A stretch of DNA of 48,358 nt, from contig CAYOYK010000018.1 in NCBI GenBank assembly GCA_964408185.1, forward strand, positions 1 to 48,358, in the 5' to 3' direction. The stretch is from CAYOYK01 sp964408185 (GTDB lineage Bacteria > Bacillota > Clostridia > Christensenellales > Aristaeellaceae). Below, piece by piece: positions 33,726-41,205 of this stretch. A program made the position numbers and the translations under genes. Every line of letters begins with the position of its first letter. The first letter of the stretch is position 1. The notes beneath the pieces were generated by a model. The model was not told the origin of the DNA, ran no database searches, and saw only the letters and a program-made list of their open reading frames with translations.

Positions 33726-33813
33726 TTGAGTCACCTTTCCTTTTTGTTTTTTTCCGTTGTGTGCGAACGCCATATTTCCTCGCGGGCGGGACAAGCCCGT
33801 CGCGCGCCGCGGT

Positions 33814-34626
33814 TCAGATTCCGCGCCTGCGGAGAATGGTGATCACCTTGCCGTCCACCTCATCAAGTGCGACCGTGCCGTAATCGCGGCTGTCCGTAGC
33901 GTTAGTGCGCATATCGCACAGCAGAAACAGCCCGTTGTCCGGCACCATGAGCGGAAAGGCGATCCCGGCGTTATCCGTCGCCATGGTGGGGTAGAAAATC
34001 TCCTCGCTTTGGCTGTTCTTGTTGACGTACAGCTGCCCCGTATCGTCTATGTTCACCGTATCGCCGCCCTTTGCCACAATGCGGCCGGTATACCGCGCTC
34101 CGCCGCGGGTGAACGTGACCACATCGCCAATGGCGTAGGCGTCGTTCAGGCGGTAATAAAGCATCAGGTCGCCATCCCGAATGCGGGGATACATCCCCTC
34201 GCCCTTCATTGCCGCAAAGCCGAACACCTGCGTCAGCAGCGCCCATACGCAAAGGCAAATGACCGCCAGCTTGATGAGGAAGGAGCAAATGCCGCGCTTC
34301 TGCTCGATGCGGTCTCGCCTTGCGCGGATCACGTCCTCCGGCTTGAGGGGCCGCTCGGTTTGCTTTTTTCCCCCCGAACGCCGCTTGGGCGCGGGCTGAT
34401 GGCAAGGCGGCCGCCAAGCCGGAATCGGGTCGGCTAGCCACAGCTCCGCCGGCGTTTGCGTCGGCATCGCCGACGGCTCGGCGATCCAATCGGCTTCCTC
34501 GTCGATTGGGATTGGGGCGTCAATCGTTGCGGAGCGCGCTGCCGCGATCGTGCCGGAAAGAAAGTCCTCCAGCGACATGGGCGGCGGGAGCGTGTGCTCT
34601 CTCCTGCTTAATTTACCATCCGTCAT
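33814..34626 (-). CDS. SipA-like signal-peptidase fold protein without catalytic residues
   Basis: A 270-residue protein starting at the ATG at 34626 (AGGAGGGC upstream). Residues 1-110 are a proline-rich, then basic, cytoplasmic region, followed by one membrane helix (about 113-137) and a type I signal peptidase domain. The Ser motif GxSMxP reads GEGMYP, with Gly144 in place of the nucleophile; the Lys motif YxKRIxG reads YTGRIVA, with Gly181 in place of the general base. In streptococcal pilus loci SipA also lacks both residues and acts as an assembly partner rather than a protease. The same role is likely here, next to the pilin and sortase genes. Confidence 0.85.
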   Translation of the reverse strand: MTDGKLSRREHTLPPPMSLEDFLSGTIAAARSATIDAPIPIDEEADWIAEPSAMPTQTPAELWLADPIPAWRPPCHQPAPKRRSGGKKQTERPLKPEDVIRARRDRIEQKRGICSFLIKLAVICLCVWALLTQVFGFAAMKGEGMYPRIRDGDLMLYYRLNDAYAIGDVVTFTRGGARYTGRIVAKGGDTVNIDDTGQLYVNKNSQSEEIFYPTMATDNAGIAFPLMVPDNGLFLLCDMRTNATDSRDYGTVALDEVDGKVITILRRRGI

Positions 34627-34885
34627 GAGGCGCGGCCCTCCTGTAATCGGCATATGGAGCGTTGGGATAGGGCGCCATCGGCTGCTGGGGAGCGAACCGC
34701 TCCCCCCGCTCGGTCAGCAAGGCCTCATACCACTGCTGTTGAGCGTCCAGCACGGCGGCGTATTCCCTTTGCAGGTTTTCAATTACGCGCCATACATCGT
34801 CCTCGTTCACACCGCCGAACAAACGACGTCGAAACCTTACCGCTTTTAATTGTTTGGCAATGTCCTCCATGCTCTTTGCCGCCAA
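34613..34885 (-). CDS. Small DivIVA/GpsB-like coiled-coil protein
   Basis: A 90-residue soluble protein. The start is probably TTG at 34885 (GAGGAGG 8 bases upstream). The core FRRRLFGGVNEDDVWRVIEN recalls the DivIVA/GpsB membrane-targeting motif (F..xLxGYdedEVd), followed by a short coiled coil (LQREYAAVLDAQQQWYEALL) and a Pro/Tyr-rich tail. It overlaps the sipA-like gene by 14 bases. It may place fibre assembly at a site on the membrane; that is inference from the fold resemblance and the locus. Confidence 0.6.
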   Translation of the reverse strand: MAAKSMEDIAKQLKAVRFRRRLFGGVNEDDVWRVIENLQREYAAVLDAQQQWYEALLTERGERFAPQQPMAPYPNAPYADYRRAAPHDGW

Positions 34886-35036
34886 TGGACTCGCCTCCTC
34901 GTTATGGCTTGCGCGCCGCATTTCTTCCTGAAATCGTCATTTTGTGTATCTTGGCTGTATGCGCCGATCAATCCGGCTACCGATAGAGGGACGCCGCCAT
35001 CTGTTGAAACAAAAGGTCCAATTGCGAAGGATCGTG

Positions 35037-35642
35037 TCAGCCTTTGTTCAGGCGAATGTCCGCAACCTCCGGGGCAACGCCTGCAAGCGTATCATCGGCC
35101 GCATGTGAGCGTCGGTTTGCGGCGGCATGCGCGCGAGGCTTTGCGGACGACTTTTTTTGCGAGCCGGAGCGCTTGCGTGCCGGTTTCGGTTCCGTATCCG
35201 AGTCGTCTTCCCTTTGCAGGGAGCAGGTCGTAAGCGCGATAATATCGGGAATCCGCTCCTGATGCAGGATATCGTCAATGGTCACGCAGCGAAGGCAGTC
35301 GTTCATCGCTTTCTGCAGCTTGCAATAATAGCGGTCAAGCGGGCTGTCGTCCGCCGCATCCCGGAGGGGAAGGCTCTCGCTTATCGCAACGGAGTCATCC
35401 ATTGCGTTCATCACTTCATATAATGTAATGCGCTTCGGGTCCCTTACCAAGCGGTATCCGTTCGAGGGCCCCCTTAGCTTGACAATCAGCCCCGCGTCCA
35501 GCAGGTAGGGCAGCGTGCAGCGCAGATAATTCAGCGAGATGTGCATTTCCTCGGCAATCTCCGGCGAGGAGCAGTCGGTGCCGGACTTGGCCAGATATAG
35601 TAGGGCGCGTATGGCGTGGTCGGTGGTCAGCTTTAGTTGCAT
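35037..35642 (-). CDS. Rrf2-family transcriptional regulator with basic tail
   Basis: A 201-residue regulator. Residues 1-85 are the Rrf2 winged helix (LTTDHAIRALLYLA, EIAEEMHISLNYLRCTLPYLL, LRGPSNGYRLVRDP). Three cysteines in YYCKLQKAMNDCLRC lie where IscR-type members bind an iron-sulphur cluster, though the spacing differs. A long basic, low-complexity tail (KPARKRSGSQKKSSAKPR) is unusual for the family. It is the first gene of the fibre operon and has the 11-bp repeat promoter upstream. It may sense redox or iron state and tune fibre expression (inference). Confidence 0.88.
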   Translation of the reverse strand: MQLKLTTDHAIRALLYLAKSGTDCSSPEIAEEMHISLNYLRCTLPYLLDAGLIVKLRGPSNGYRLVRDPKRITLYEVMNAMDDSVAISESLPLRDAADDSPLDRYYCKLQKAMNDCLRCVTIDDILHQERIPDIIALTTCSLQREDDSDTEPKPARKRSGSQKKSSAKPRAHAAANRRSHAADDTLAGVAPEVADIRLNKG

Positions 35643-35694
35643 CCTTATTCCCCCTGCGTGACGCTTTCCATCCGTGATTCCGGATTACACTTTG

Positions 35695-35750
35695 ATTATA
35701 CTTACGCGCAATACCCGCGTGATAGCTATGCGATACCCGCGTGATACCCG
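35695..35750 (-). promoter_or_regulatory. Promoter of the rrf2/fibre operon with four 11-bp direct repeats
   Basis: On the minus strand four heptamers begin 11 bases apart: CGGGTAT, CGGGTAT, the variant TAGCTAT, and CGGGTAT. On the plus strand ATACCCG lies at 35711, 35733 and 35744 and ATAGCTA at 35722. They precede a perfect TATAAT (35700-35695) and lie on the face where a -35 box would be. A receiver-SARP regulator is encoded 230 bases away in the opposite direction. Confidence 0.8.
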
Positions 35751-35883
35751 TTCGCTGTTTCTTCAAACATTTAATGAATTTGTAATATTTGTCTGCGTAA
35801 GAATTCTCCGCCGTTCGTAGTTGTTGCCCTTAAGGGACTCAGCCGCTCTTTGCTCCGGCTTGTCGGCCGCGCCGCTCTCACGC

Positions 35884-35912
35884 TTGATAATCGAGGCGTT
35901 TTGGTTTATAAT
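35884..35912 (+). promoter_or_regulatory. Sigma-A promoter of the regulator-kinase operon
   Basis: TTGATA (35884-35889), 17-bp spacer, TATAAT (35907-35912), about 65 bases before the response-regulator start. It looks constitutive and has no 11-bp repeats. Confidence 0.85.
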
Positions 35913-35978
35913 GGCAGTATTGATTTAAGATGAGAAGCTAGGCATCAAGATCGATGGAATGCCGGAAGGGTGGATGGC

Positions 35979-36785
35979 GTGAAAACCATTATTGTAGACG
36001 ATGAGCGCTATGGCCGGGAGACCTTGCAAACAGCCTGCATCGGCTTGGAGGATATCGAAATCATCGGTTGCTTCAGCAGCGCCTTGGAGGCGGTTGAATT
36101 TGCAAAGAGCAACTGGGTGGAGCTTGCCTTTCTGGATGTCGAAATGCCAAAAATGAACGGGCTGGAAGCCTCCGAAAAGCTGCGCCAGATCAACCCCGAA
36201 ATGATCGTTATTTTTGTATCCGCGCACGACAACTATATGCCCGACGCTTTTGGTCGGCACAACGCGGATTACTACATTATAAAGCCCTATACACAGCGCG
36301 ATATCATAGCGGTCGTTTCCAGAGCAAAGCTGCTGTCTAGGCGCTTTGCCAAGCGGATTTATATTGAAACCTTCGGTCGCTTCAACGTCTACCTCGATGG
36401 AAAACCCGTCACATTTACCAGTCAGGACGCAAAGGAGCTGCTGGCGCTGTTGGTAGACAGACGCGGGACCGCGCTTTCTACACAGGAGGCCTTTATGACC
36501 ATGTGGGAGGACCGGGAGTACAACCGTTCCACCGTCGTATCCCTGCACAAGGCGCTGCGCAAGCTGAAGGACACATTGGATAAGGAAGGTATCGGCGATT
36601 TAATCATCCAGCTTTCGCCCAGCGAGCACAGAATCGACACGGATCTCTTTGACTGCGACTATTATCAGTTTTTGGCCGGCAGTCCGGACGCCAAAAAGAA
36701 ATATGCCGATCATTACATGGATAACTGGTCATGGGGCGAGGAAACCGCCGCCATGCTGACCGATCTCGTCAGCAGACCCGACTGA
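35979..36785 (+). CDS. Response regulator with SARP-type DNA-binding domain
   Basis: A 268-residue regulator starting at GTG 35979 (GGAAGGG 8 bases upstream; an earlier GTG at 35970 overlaps that site). Residues 1-118 form the receiver, with VDDE acidic pocket, phospho-acceptor Asp53 in FLDVEMPKMNG and Lys102 in IKPY. Residues about 127-235 form a winged helix of the SARP/OmpR type: IETFGRFNVYLDGKPVTF, AKELLALLVDRRG, STVVSLHKALRKLKDTL, HRIDTDLFDCDYYQF. SARP proteins bind heptamers repeated every 11 bp next to the -10 box, the pattern at the two minus-strand promoters of this locus. It is followed by its kinase gene 9 bases later. Confidence 0.88.
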   Translation: MKTIIVDDERYGRETLQTACIGLEDIEIIGCFSSALEAVEFAKSNWVELAFLDVEMPKMNGLEASEKLRQINPEMIVIFVSAHDNYMPDAFGRHNADYYIIKPYTQRDIIAVVSRAKLLSRRFAKRIYIETFGRFNVYLDGKPVTFTSQDAKELLALLVDRRGTALSTQEAFMTMWEDREYNRSTVVSLHKALRKLKDTLDKEGIGDLIIQLSPSEHRIDTDLFDCDYYQFLAGSPDAKKKYADHYMDNWSWGEETAAMLTDLVSRPD

Positions 36786-36794
36786 GGCGTCAAT

Positions 36795-38690
36795 ATGAAA
36801 AATAAAACGCCAAAGACAAGGGCGCAGGGCATCCGTCCGCGTGCCGGAAACGTCAAAGCCAGAGGCGTGCTGCTTGTTGGGCTTGTTGTTTTGCTTTTGT
36901 TGGGCTTCTTTCTGTCCGTCTCCCTGCTGGCTCGCGCCTATCATGTGGTTGGCGTTTCTGTCCGCGACTACGCAAGCGCCGATGTGCGTTATGCAAACGG
37001 AGAAACCCATCACTCAGATTCCGCGTATTTTGGCACTGTCAACCGAGGCGACGTGGTCACCGTGACGCTCTCGCTGCCGATTGAGCTGCGCATTCCTCGC
37101 GCCGCCCTTTGCTTTTCCATCTATCACAGTGTCACAGAGGTGAAGTGGGGAGAACAGCTTCTGGACGCGTACGGCGCCGATCTGGACGCGCGGGGCGCGA
37201 TGATCGGCCTGAAGCAGTTTACGGTGTCGATTCCGGACGAAGCCTGGGGCGACGCTATCACGATTACTCTGCGCGCCACCGAAGACAACGCCTTTGCTCG
37301 CATCAAAACGATGATGCTCTACCCTGAAAAGCAGGCCTTTCAATACTTGTGGGATACCAACCTGCTGGGCTTCTGGTCCTCCGTTCCCATGATGATGATC
37401 GGCGCGATCATGCTGGTGATCATGCCGTTTGTTCGTGGGCGCGTCAAGCTAGAGGGCGTGTGCATATCGTCCTTTATTCTGCTTCTATCGCTCTACATAG
37501 TTAGCACGGGCATACTGCCCTTCCTCGGCATGACGCAGTACTGCTGGCAGCTGCTTGAGTTTATTTTCGTCTATTTGCTTTCCTGCCCGCTTTTATGCCT
37601 AGTCATTCTTTCTCAGCCAAACGGCAAGCTGCGCTATTGCGCCATCGCCTCGCTTTGCGTTAATCTTGCTTTCTTCGCCGTCGCTACCGTACTCAACTTC
37701 ACAACGTCCATCCACTACTGTGCGCTCTTGCGTTACGCTCATTTGCTTACGGCAATCAACTGCTTTCTGCTTCTGGTCTATTCGCTGTGTCGGGCCAAGG
37801 ACGGCCGCAGGTCCAGCCAAGCCTATCTTTTGGGCTTCCTTGCAGTCTTTACCGTAGGCCTGTTTGAGCTGCTGCGCACCAATATCCCCTTCTTGGTCAA
37901 GGGCAATTTGCCCTCCGTGCTCCACATCGGCATGATGTGCTTTGCGATCATGCTGATCGTTTCCTATATTCTTTCTTTCTCGGAGGCAAGGCGCGATGCC
38001 GCCGATGCGCTGCAAAGGAAAGGCGAGGAGCTGAGGAAGGAGAAGGAGCAAATGCAGCTGCTAAAGCAGGAGCTTGAGCAGAATCGCATCAAGGTGCTGT
38101 TGAGCCAAATCCAGCCGCATTTCATCTATAACACGCTGGGCTCCATCCGAATGATAATTATGCAGGACCCCGACAAAGCCTCTGACCTGCTTTACCAATT
38201 TACGCTTTATCTGCGTTCCAACATCAAGGCGCTGTCCAGCGACGCTCCGCAGCCGTTTGCGGAAGAATTAAAGAATACGCAGGCCTACCTGAGCATCGAG
38301 CGCATGCGATTCGGCGACAAGCTGAAAACCGATTTTCAGATTGAATGCGACGACTTCTGCGTCGTTCCCCTGACCATCCAGCCCATCGTCGAAAACGCGG
38401 TCAAGCATGGAATCTTTGAAAAAGGCACAGAGGGCGGAACTGTAACCGTTCATAGCTTTCAAACGGCAGACAGCTATGGAATCGAGGTTCGGGACGACGG
38501 CGTCGGCTTCGATGTGGAAAAAGAGCTGAAAGAAAACACCAACTCCTTCGGGCTGAAAAACCTGATCTATCGTTTGGAATCGCTGATGAGCGCAACCGTT
38601 GAGATCCAAAGCGAGCTTGGAAAAGGCACGCTGGTGACCGTAACCATCCCAAAGCGACAGGAGGAGCACGATGAGAACGCTATTCGTTGA
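36795..38690 (+). CDS. LytS/YesM-type sensor histidine kinase with extracellular sensor domain
   Basis: A 631-residue kinase. One membrane helix (about 24-47), an extracellular beta domain (about 50-178, with YFGTVNRGDV, LLDAYGADLDA, FTVSIPDEAWGD), about seven membrane helices (190-395), a coiled coil (395-432), then the His_kinase domain with His442 in QIQPHFIYNTL and an ATPase domain (IVENAVKHGI, DDGVGFDV). The layout is like 7TMR-DISM receptors. It should phosphorylate the SARP-type regulator just upstream. The extracellular domain is shared with the minus-strand kinase at 41192-44245. Its end overlaps the next gene by 20 bases. Confidence 0.88.
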   Translation: MKNKTPKTRAQGIRPRAGNVKARGVLLVGLVVLLLLGFFLSVSLLARAYHVVGVSVRDYASADVRYANGETHHSDSAYFGTVNRGDVVTVTLSLPIELRIPRAALCFSIYHSVTEVKWGEQLLDAYGADLDARGAMIGLKQFTVSIPDEAWGDAITITLRATEDNAFARIKTMMLYPEKQAFQYLWDTNLLGFWSSVPMMMIGAIMLVIMPFVRGRVKLEGVCISSFILLLSLYIVSTGILPFLGMTQYCWQLLEFIFVYLLSCPLLCLVILSQPNGKLRYCAIASLCVNLAFFAVATVLNFTTSIHYCALLRYAHLLTAINCFLLLVYSLCRAKDGRRSSQAYLLGFLAVFTVGLFELLRTNIPFLVKGNLPSVLHIGMMCFAIMLIVSYILSFSEARRDAADALQRKGEELRKEKEQMQLLKQELEQNRIKVLLSQIQPHFIYNTLGSIRMIIMQDPDKASDLLYQFTLYLRSNIKALSSDAPQPFAEELKNTQAYLSIERMRFGDKLKTDFQIECDDFCVVPLTIQPIVENAVKHGIFEKGTEGGTVTVHSFQTADSYGIEVRDDGVGFDVEKELKENTNSFGLKNLIYRLESLMSATVEIQSELGKGTLVTVTIPKRQEEHDENAIR

Positions 38691-39030
38691 CGACGAGCCT
38701 TGGATGATGAAAATGTTTCAGGCGGAATGCAAGGAAATACCGCTGATCGAGCTGATCGGCGCGTTCGACAGCCCGCTGGAGGCCTTGCGCTTCGCGCAGA
38801 AAAACAGCATAGAGCTTGCGTTTCTGGACGTCGGCATGCCCAAAATGAACGGAATCGAGCTTGGCAAGCGTCTAAGGGAGCTATTTCCTGAATTGGTGCT
38901 CGTGTATATTTCCGCGTATGATGATACCGCGGCCCGGATCCCCAACGACGGTCGCTGTTTCTACCTCCCCAAGCCCTATCGGCGCGACGACGTGATGGAA
39001 GTGCTGAAACGGGCGAAGCTGGTTGACTGA
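38671..39030 (+). CDS. Receiver-only response regulator
   Basis: A 119-residue CheY-like protein with VDDE, phospho-acceptor Asp in FLDVGMPKMNG, and LPKPY. Its receiver is a close relative of that of the SARP-type regulator (LAFLDV.MPKMNG, RAKL at the end), but there is no output domain and no sign of one in the DNA after the stop. It overlaps both neighbouring genes or their ribosome sites, so it belongs to the kinase operon. It may act as a phosphate sink or relay among the kinases. Confidence 0.88.
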   Translation: MRTLFVDDEPWMMKMFQAECKEIPLIELIGAFDSPLEALRFAQKNSIELAFLDVGMPKMNGIELGKRLRELFPELVLVYISAYDDTAARIPNDGRCFYLPKPYRRDDVMEVLKRAKLVD

Positions 39031-39064
39031 CCCCGCCGGCGGCGGACGCAAAGGAGGACGCGGT

Positions 39065-41134
39065 ATGAGGCGAGCAATCCGCAGGTGGCTCCGGTGGTGT
39101 CTGGACGACTGGCGCGACCTGGTCCCGCAGGAGGACGCGGCGGCGCTGGAAAACAAAGTCGTTGAGATCAATCTCAACCGTTGCCGAATGGTCGCTGTTT
39201 TGCTGATGCTTTACGAGCCGATCAGCCTGATCCTGATGCTTACGGGCCATACGCAGACCTATACCGGTTGGTACGTCATCCCCACGATGGCTTTAGCGGC
39301 CGTCAGCATTCTGATGAACGTCTACCTTTTCGTTCTGCGCAGGCGCCACGTCTTCTCGTCCCGTGCCGATAATCGGGCAAGCCTTGCCTTTATTTTTTCC
39401 GCCGTGTGCTGTATGCTCTGTTTTATGATCGGTGATATTACGCAGTACGGTCAGGAATTCTTGAACTATATCGTTGTATTGATCCTGACAAATCTATTGT
39501 TTGTTCAGCGGTTTCGGAGGAGCTTTTTGCTAGGTCTGCTGCCCTTCCTTACGGAAATGATCGGTTTCTATGTGCTGCTTGACCATACGCTCATCATTGA
39601 GCCGTTGATTCTGTTTATCGCTTCACTTGCAACAGGCAATCTGTTTTCGCACACGACCGTCGTTTCGGAGGAAAACCGCCTGAAGCTGCTGCGCCAAGAG
39701 GATCGGCTGCGGCTCAGCGAGGAGCGCTACCGGCTGGCGCTGACGCAAAGCGGAAATGTGTTTTTCTTCTACAACGTTGCCACCCGAACGATCACGCTTT
39801 CCGATGAGCTTGCGCTGGCCTTCGGCTTGCCCAACGAGGTAAGCGGCATGCCGGACAACATGATTTCCCAAGAGCTTGTGGAGCCCAAAAGCGTTGCGGT
39901 CTACCGCGATTTCTACGCGCGCATCAACTCCGGAGAAGCCGCGGGCAGCGCCGTGATCTCCTGCCATGCGCGGCAAGCGCCGAATAAAGTGCTGTGGTAC
40001 AGGATCAGCTTCTCGTCTGTTTTTGATAGCGAGGGCGCGCCTGTCTCGGCCATTATTACCTATGAGGATCTGCAAAGCGAGCGAGACGCGTTTATCAAGA
40101 GCGCATGGAGCGACTTGGATCTTCTTTCTGTTCCCGAAAGCCAATACGCTGTGCTGGAGTTTAACCTGACGCTGAAGCAGCTGCGCGCTCAAACGGGCGG
40201 TTTGTTCGCCAAGCTGGCGGATGATCTCCGCGATTATGAAAGCACCAACGCTTTTTTGCTGGAGCGCTTCACTTATCAGGAGGATACGGAATCGCTTCGA
40301 CGCTTTCTGGCGCTTGATCGGCTGTATGCGATGCTCGCCGAGGGGAAAAACGAAGACGCTATGAAGTATCGCTCGTTGCAGAACGGGCCCTCGTACCGCT
40401 GGATGAACGCCAGCATTCAACTGATACGCGATCCCTATTCGGATGATGTTTTGGCGCGTTTGCTCATCCGGGACATTAACGACGACATGCTGGGCATTGT
40501 ACGGATGCAGCAGAATATGGACGAGCTGCAAAAGAAGCTGGAGCAAAGCCGCATTCGGATAATGATGAACCAAATGCAGCCGCATTTCCTCTACAACGCC
40601 TTGTCGGCAATCCAAACGATCACCAAGTCCGATCCCGACTATGCATCGCGGCTCATTTACGATTTTACGGTGCATCTTCGCGGCAGCATCAGAGCGCTGC
40701 AAAGCGACGCTCCCATCCCCTTCACCAGCGAGCTGAAAAACATCAGAGCCTATCTCAATATCGAACAGATGCGCTTCGGCGACTCGTTAAAGGTTTGCTA
40801 TGACATTGAATGCGACGATTTCGCGGTCATCCCGCTTTCGATTCAGCCCCTTGCGGAAAACGCCGCGCGGCATGGGATTTTTCCCAAGGGTGACGAGGGC
40901 GGCACCATCACCATTCGCAGCTACGAGACGGAGGATTCCTTTGTAGTGATGGTGCAGGACGATGGCGTCGGGTTTGATGTGGATCAGGTGCTCAACAGCG
41001 GCGAGACCGATTCCATCGGTCTCAAGAGCCTCATCTATCGGCTGAAATCGCTGATGAGCGCGGAGGTTGCCATCGAGTCCGTGATCGGCTGCGGAACCAA
41101 GGTGACGGTTACGCTGCCACAAGAGGAGGCGTAG
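39065..41134 (+). CDS. Histidine kinase with membrane and PAS domains
   Basis: A 689-residue kinase. Start at the ATG at 39065 (AAAGGAGG 7 bases upstream). Five or six membrane helices (about 42-195), with no large extracellular domain; a PAS domain (about 216-335: SEERYRLALTQSGNVFFFYNV, LAFGLPNEV); a second PAS-like region (about 350-470); a coiled coil; the His_kinase domain with His507 in QMQPHFLYNAL; and an ATPase domain (LAENAARHGI, DDGVGFDV). The PAS-to-end half is nearly the same as in the kinase at 41192-44245. Its likely partners are the receiver-only protein and the SARP-type regulator. Confidence 0.88.
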   Translation: MRRAIRRWLRWCLDDWRDLVPQEDAAALENKVVEINLNRCRMVAVLLMLYEPISLILMLTGHTQTYTGWYVIPTMALAAVSILMNVYLFVLRRRHVFSSRADNRASLAFIFSAVCCMLCFMIGDITQYGQEFLNYIVVLILTNLLFVQRFRRSFLLGLLPFLTEMIGFYVLLDHTLIIEPLILFIASLATGNLFSHTTVVSEENRLKLLRQEDRLRLSEERYRLALTQSGNVFFFYNVATRTITLSDELALAFGLPNEVSGMPDNMISQELVEPKSVAVYRDFYARINSGEAAGSAVISCHARQAPNKVLWYRISFSSVFDSEGAPVSAIITYEDLQSERDAFIKSAWSDLDLLSVPESQYAVLEFNLTLKQLRAQTGGLFAKLADDLRDYESTNAFLLERFTYQEDTESLRRFLALDRLYAMLAEGKNEDAMKYRSLQNGPSYRWMNASIQLIRDPYSDDVLARLLIRDINDDMLGIVRMQQNMDELQKKLEQSRIRIMMNQMQPHFLYNALSAIQTITKSDPDYASRLIYDFTVHLRGSIRALQSDAPIPFTSELKNIRAYLNIEQMRFGDSLKVCYDIECDDFAVIPLSIQPLAENAARHGIFPKGDEGGTITIRSYETEDSFVVMVQDDGVGFDVDQVLNSGETDSIGLKSLIYRLKSLMSAEVAIESVIGCGTKVTVTLPQEEA

Positions 41135-41164
41135 CTTGCGCGTACCCACGCGACAGGCTGCGAG

Positions 41165-41205
41165 CGAGCATGCTCGTTGATAGAGCCGCCTTCAAGGCAA
41201 GGCGG
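41165..41205. repeat. Palindrome and hairpin between two convergent kinase genes
   Basis: A perfect 12-bp palindrome CGAGCATGCTCG (41165-41176) is followed by a CCGCCTT/AAGGCGG hairpin (41186-41205) that covers the stop codon of the minus-strand kinase. No T-run is present; possibly weak bidirectional termination. Confidence 0.4.
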
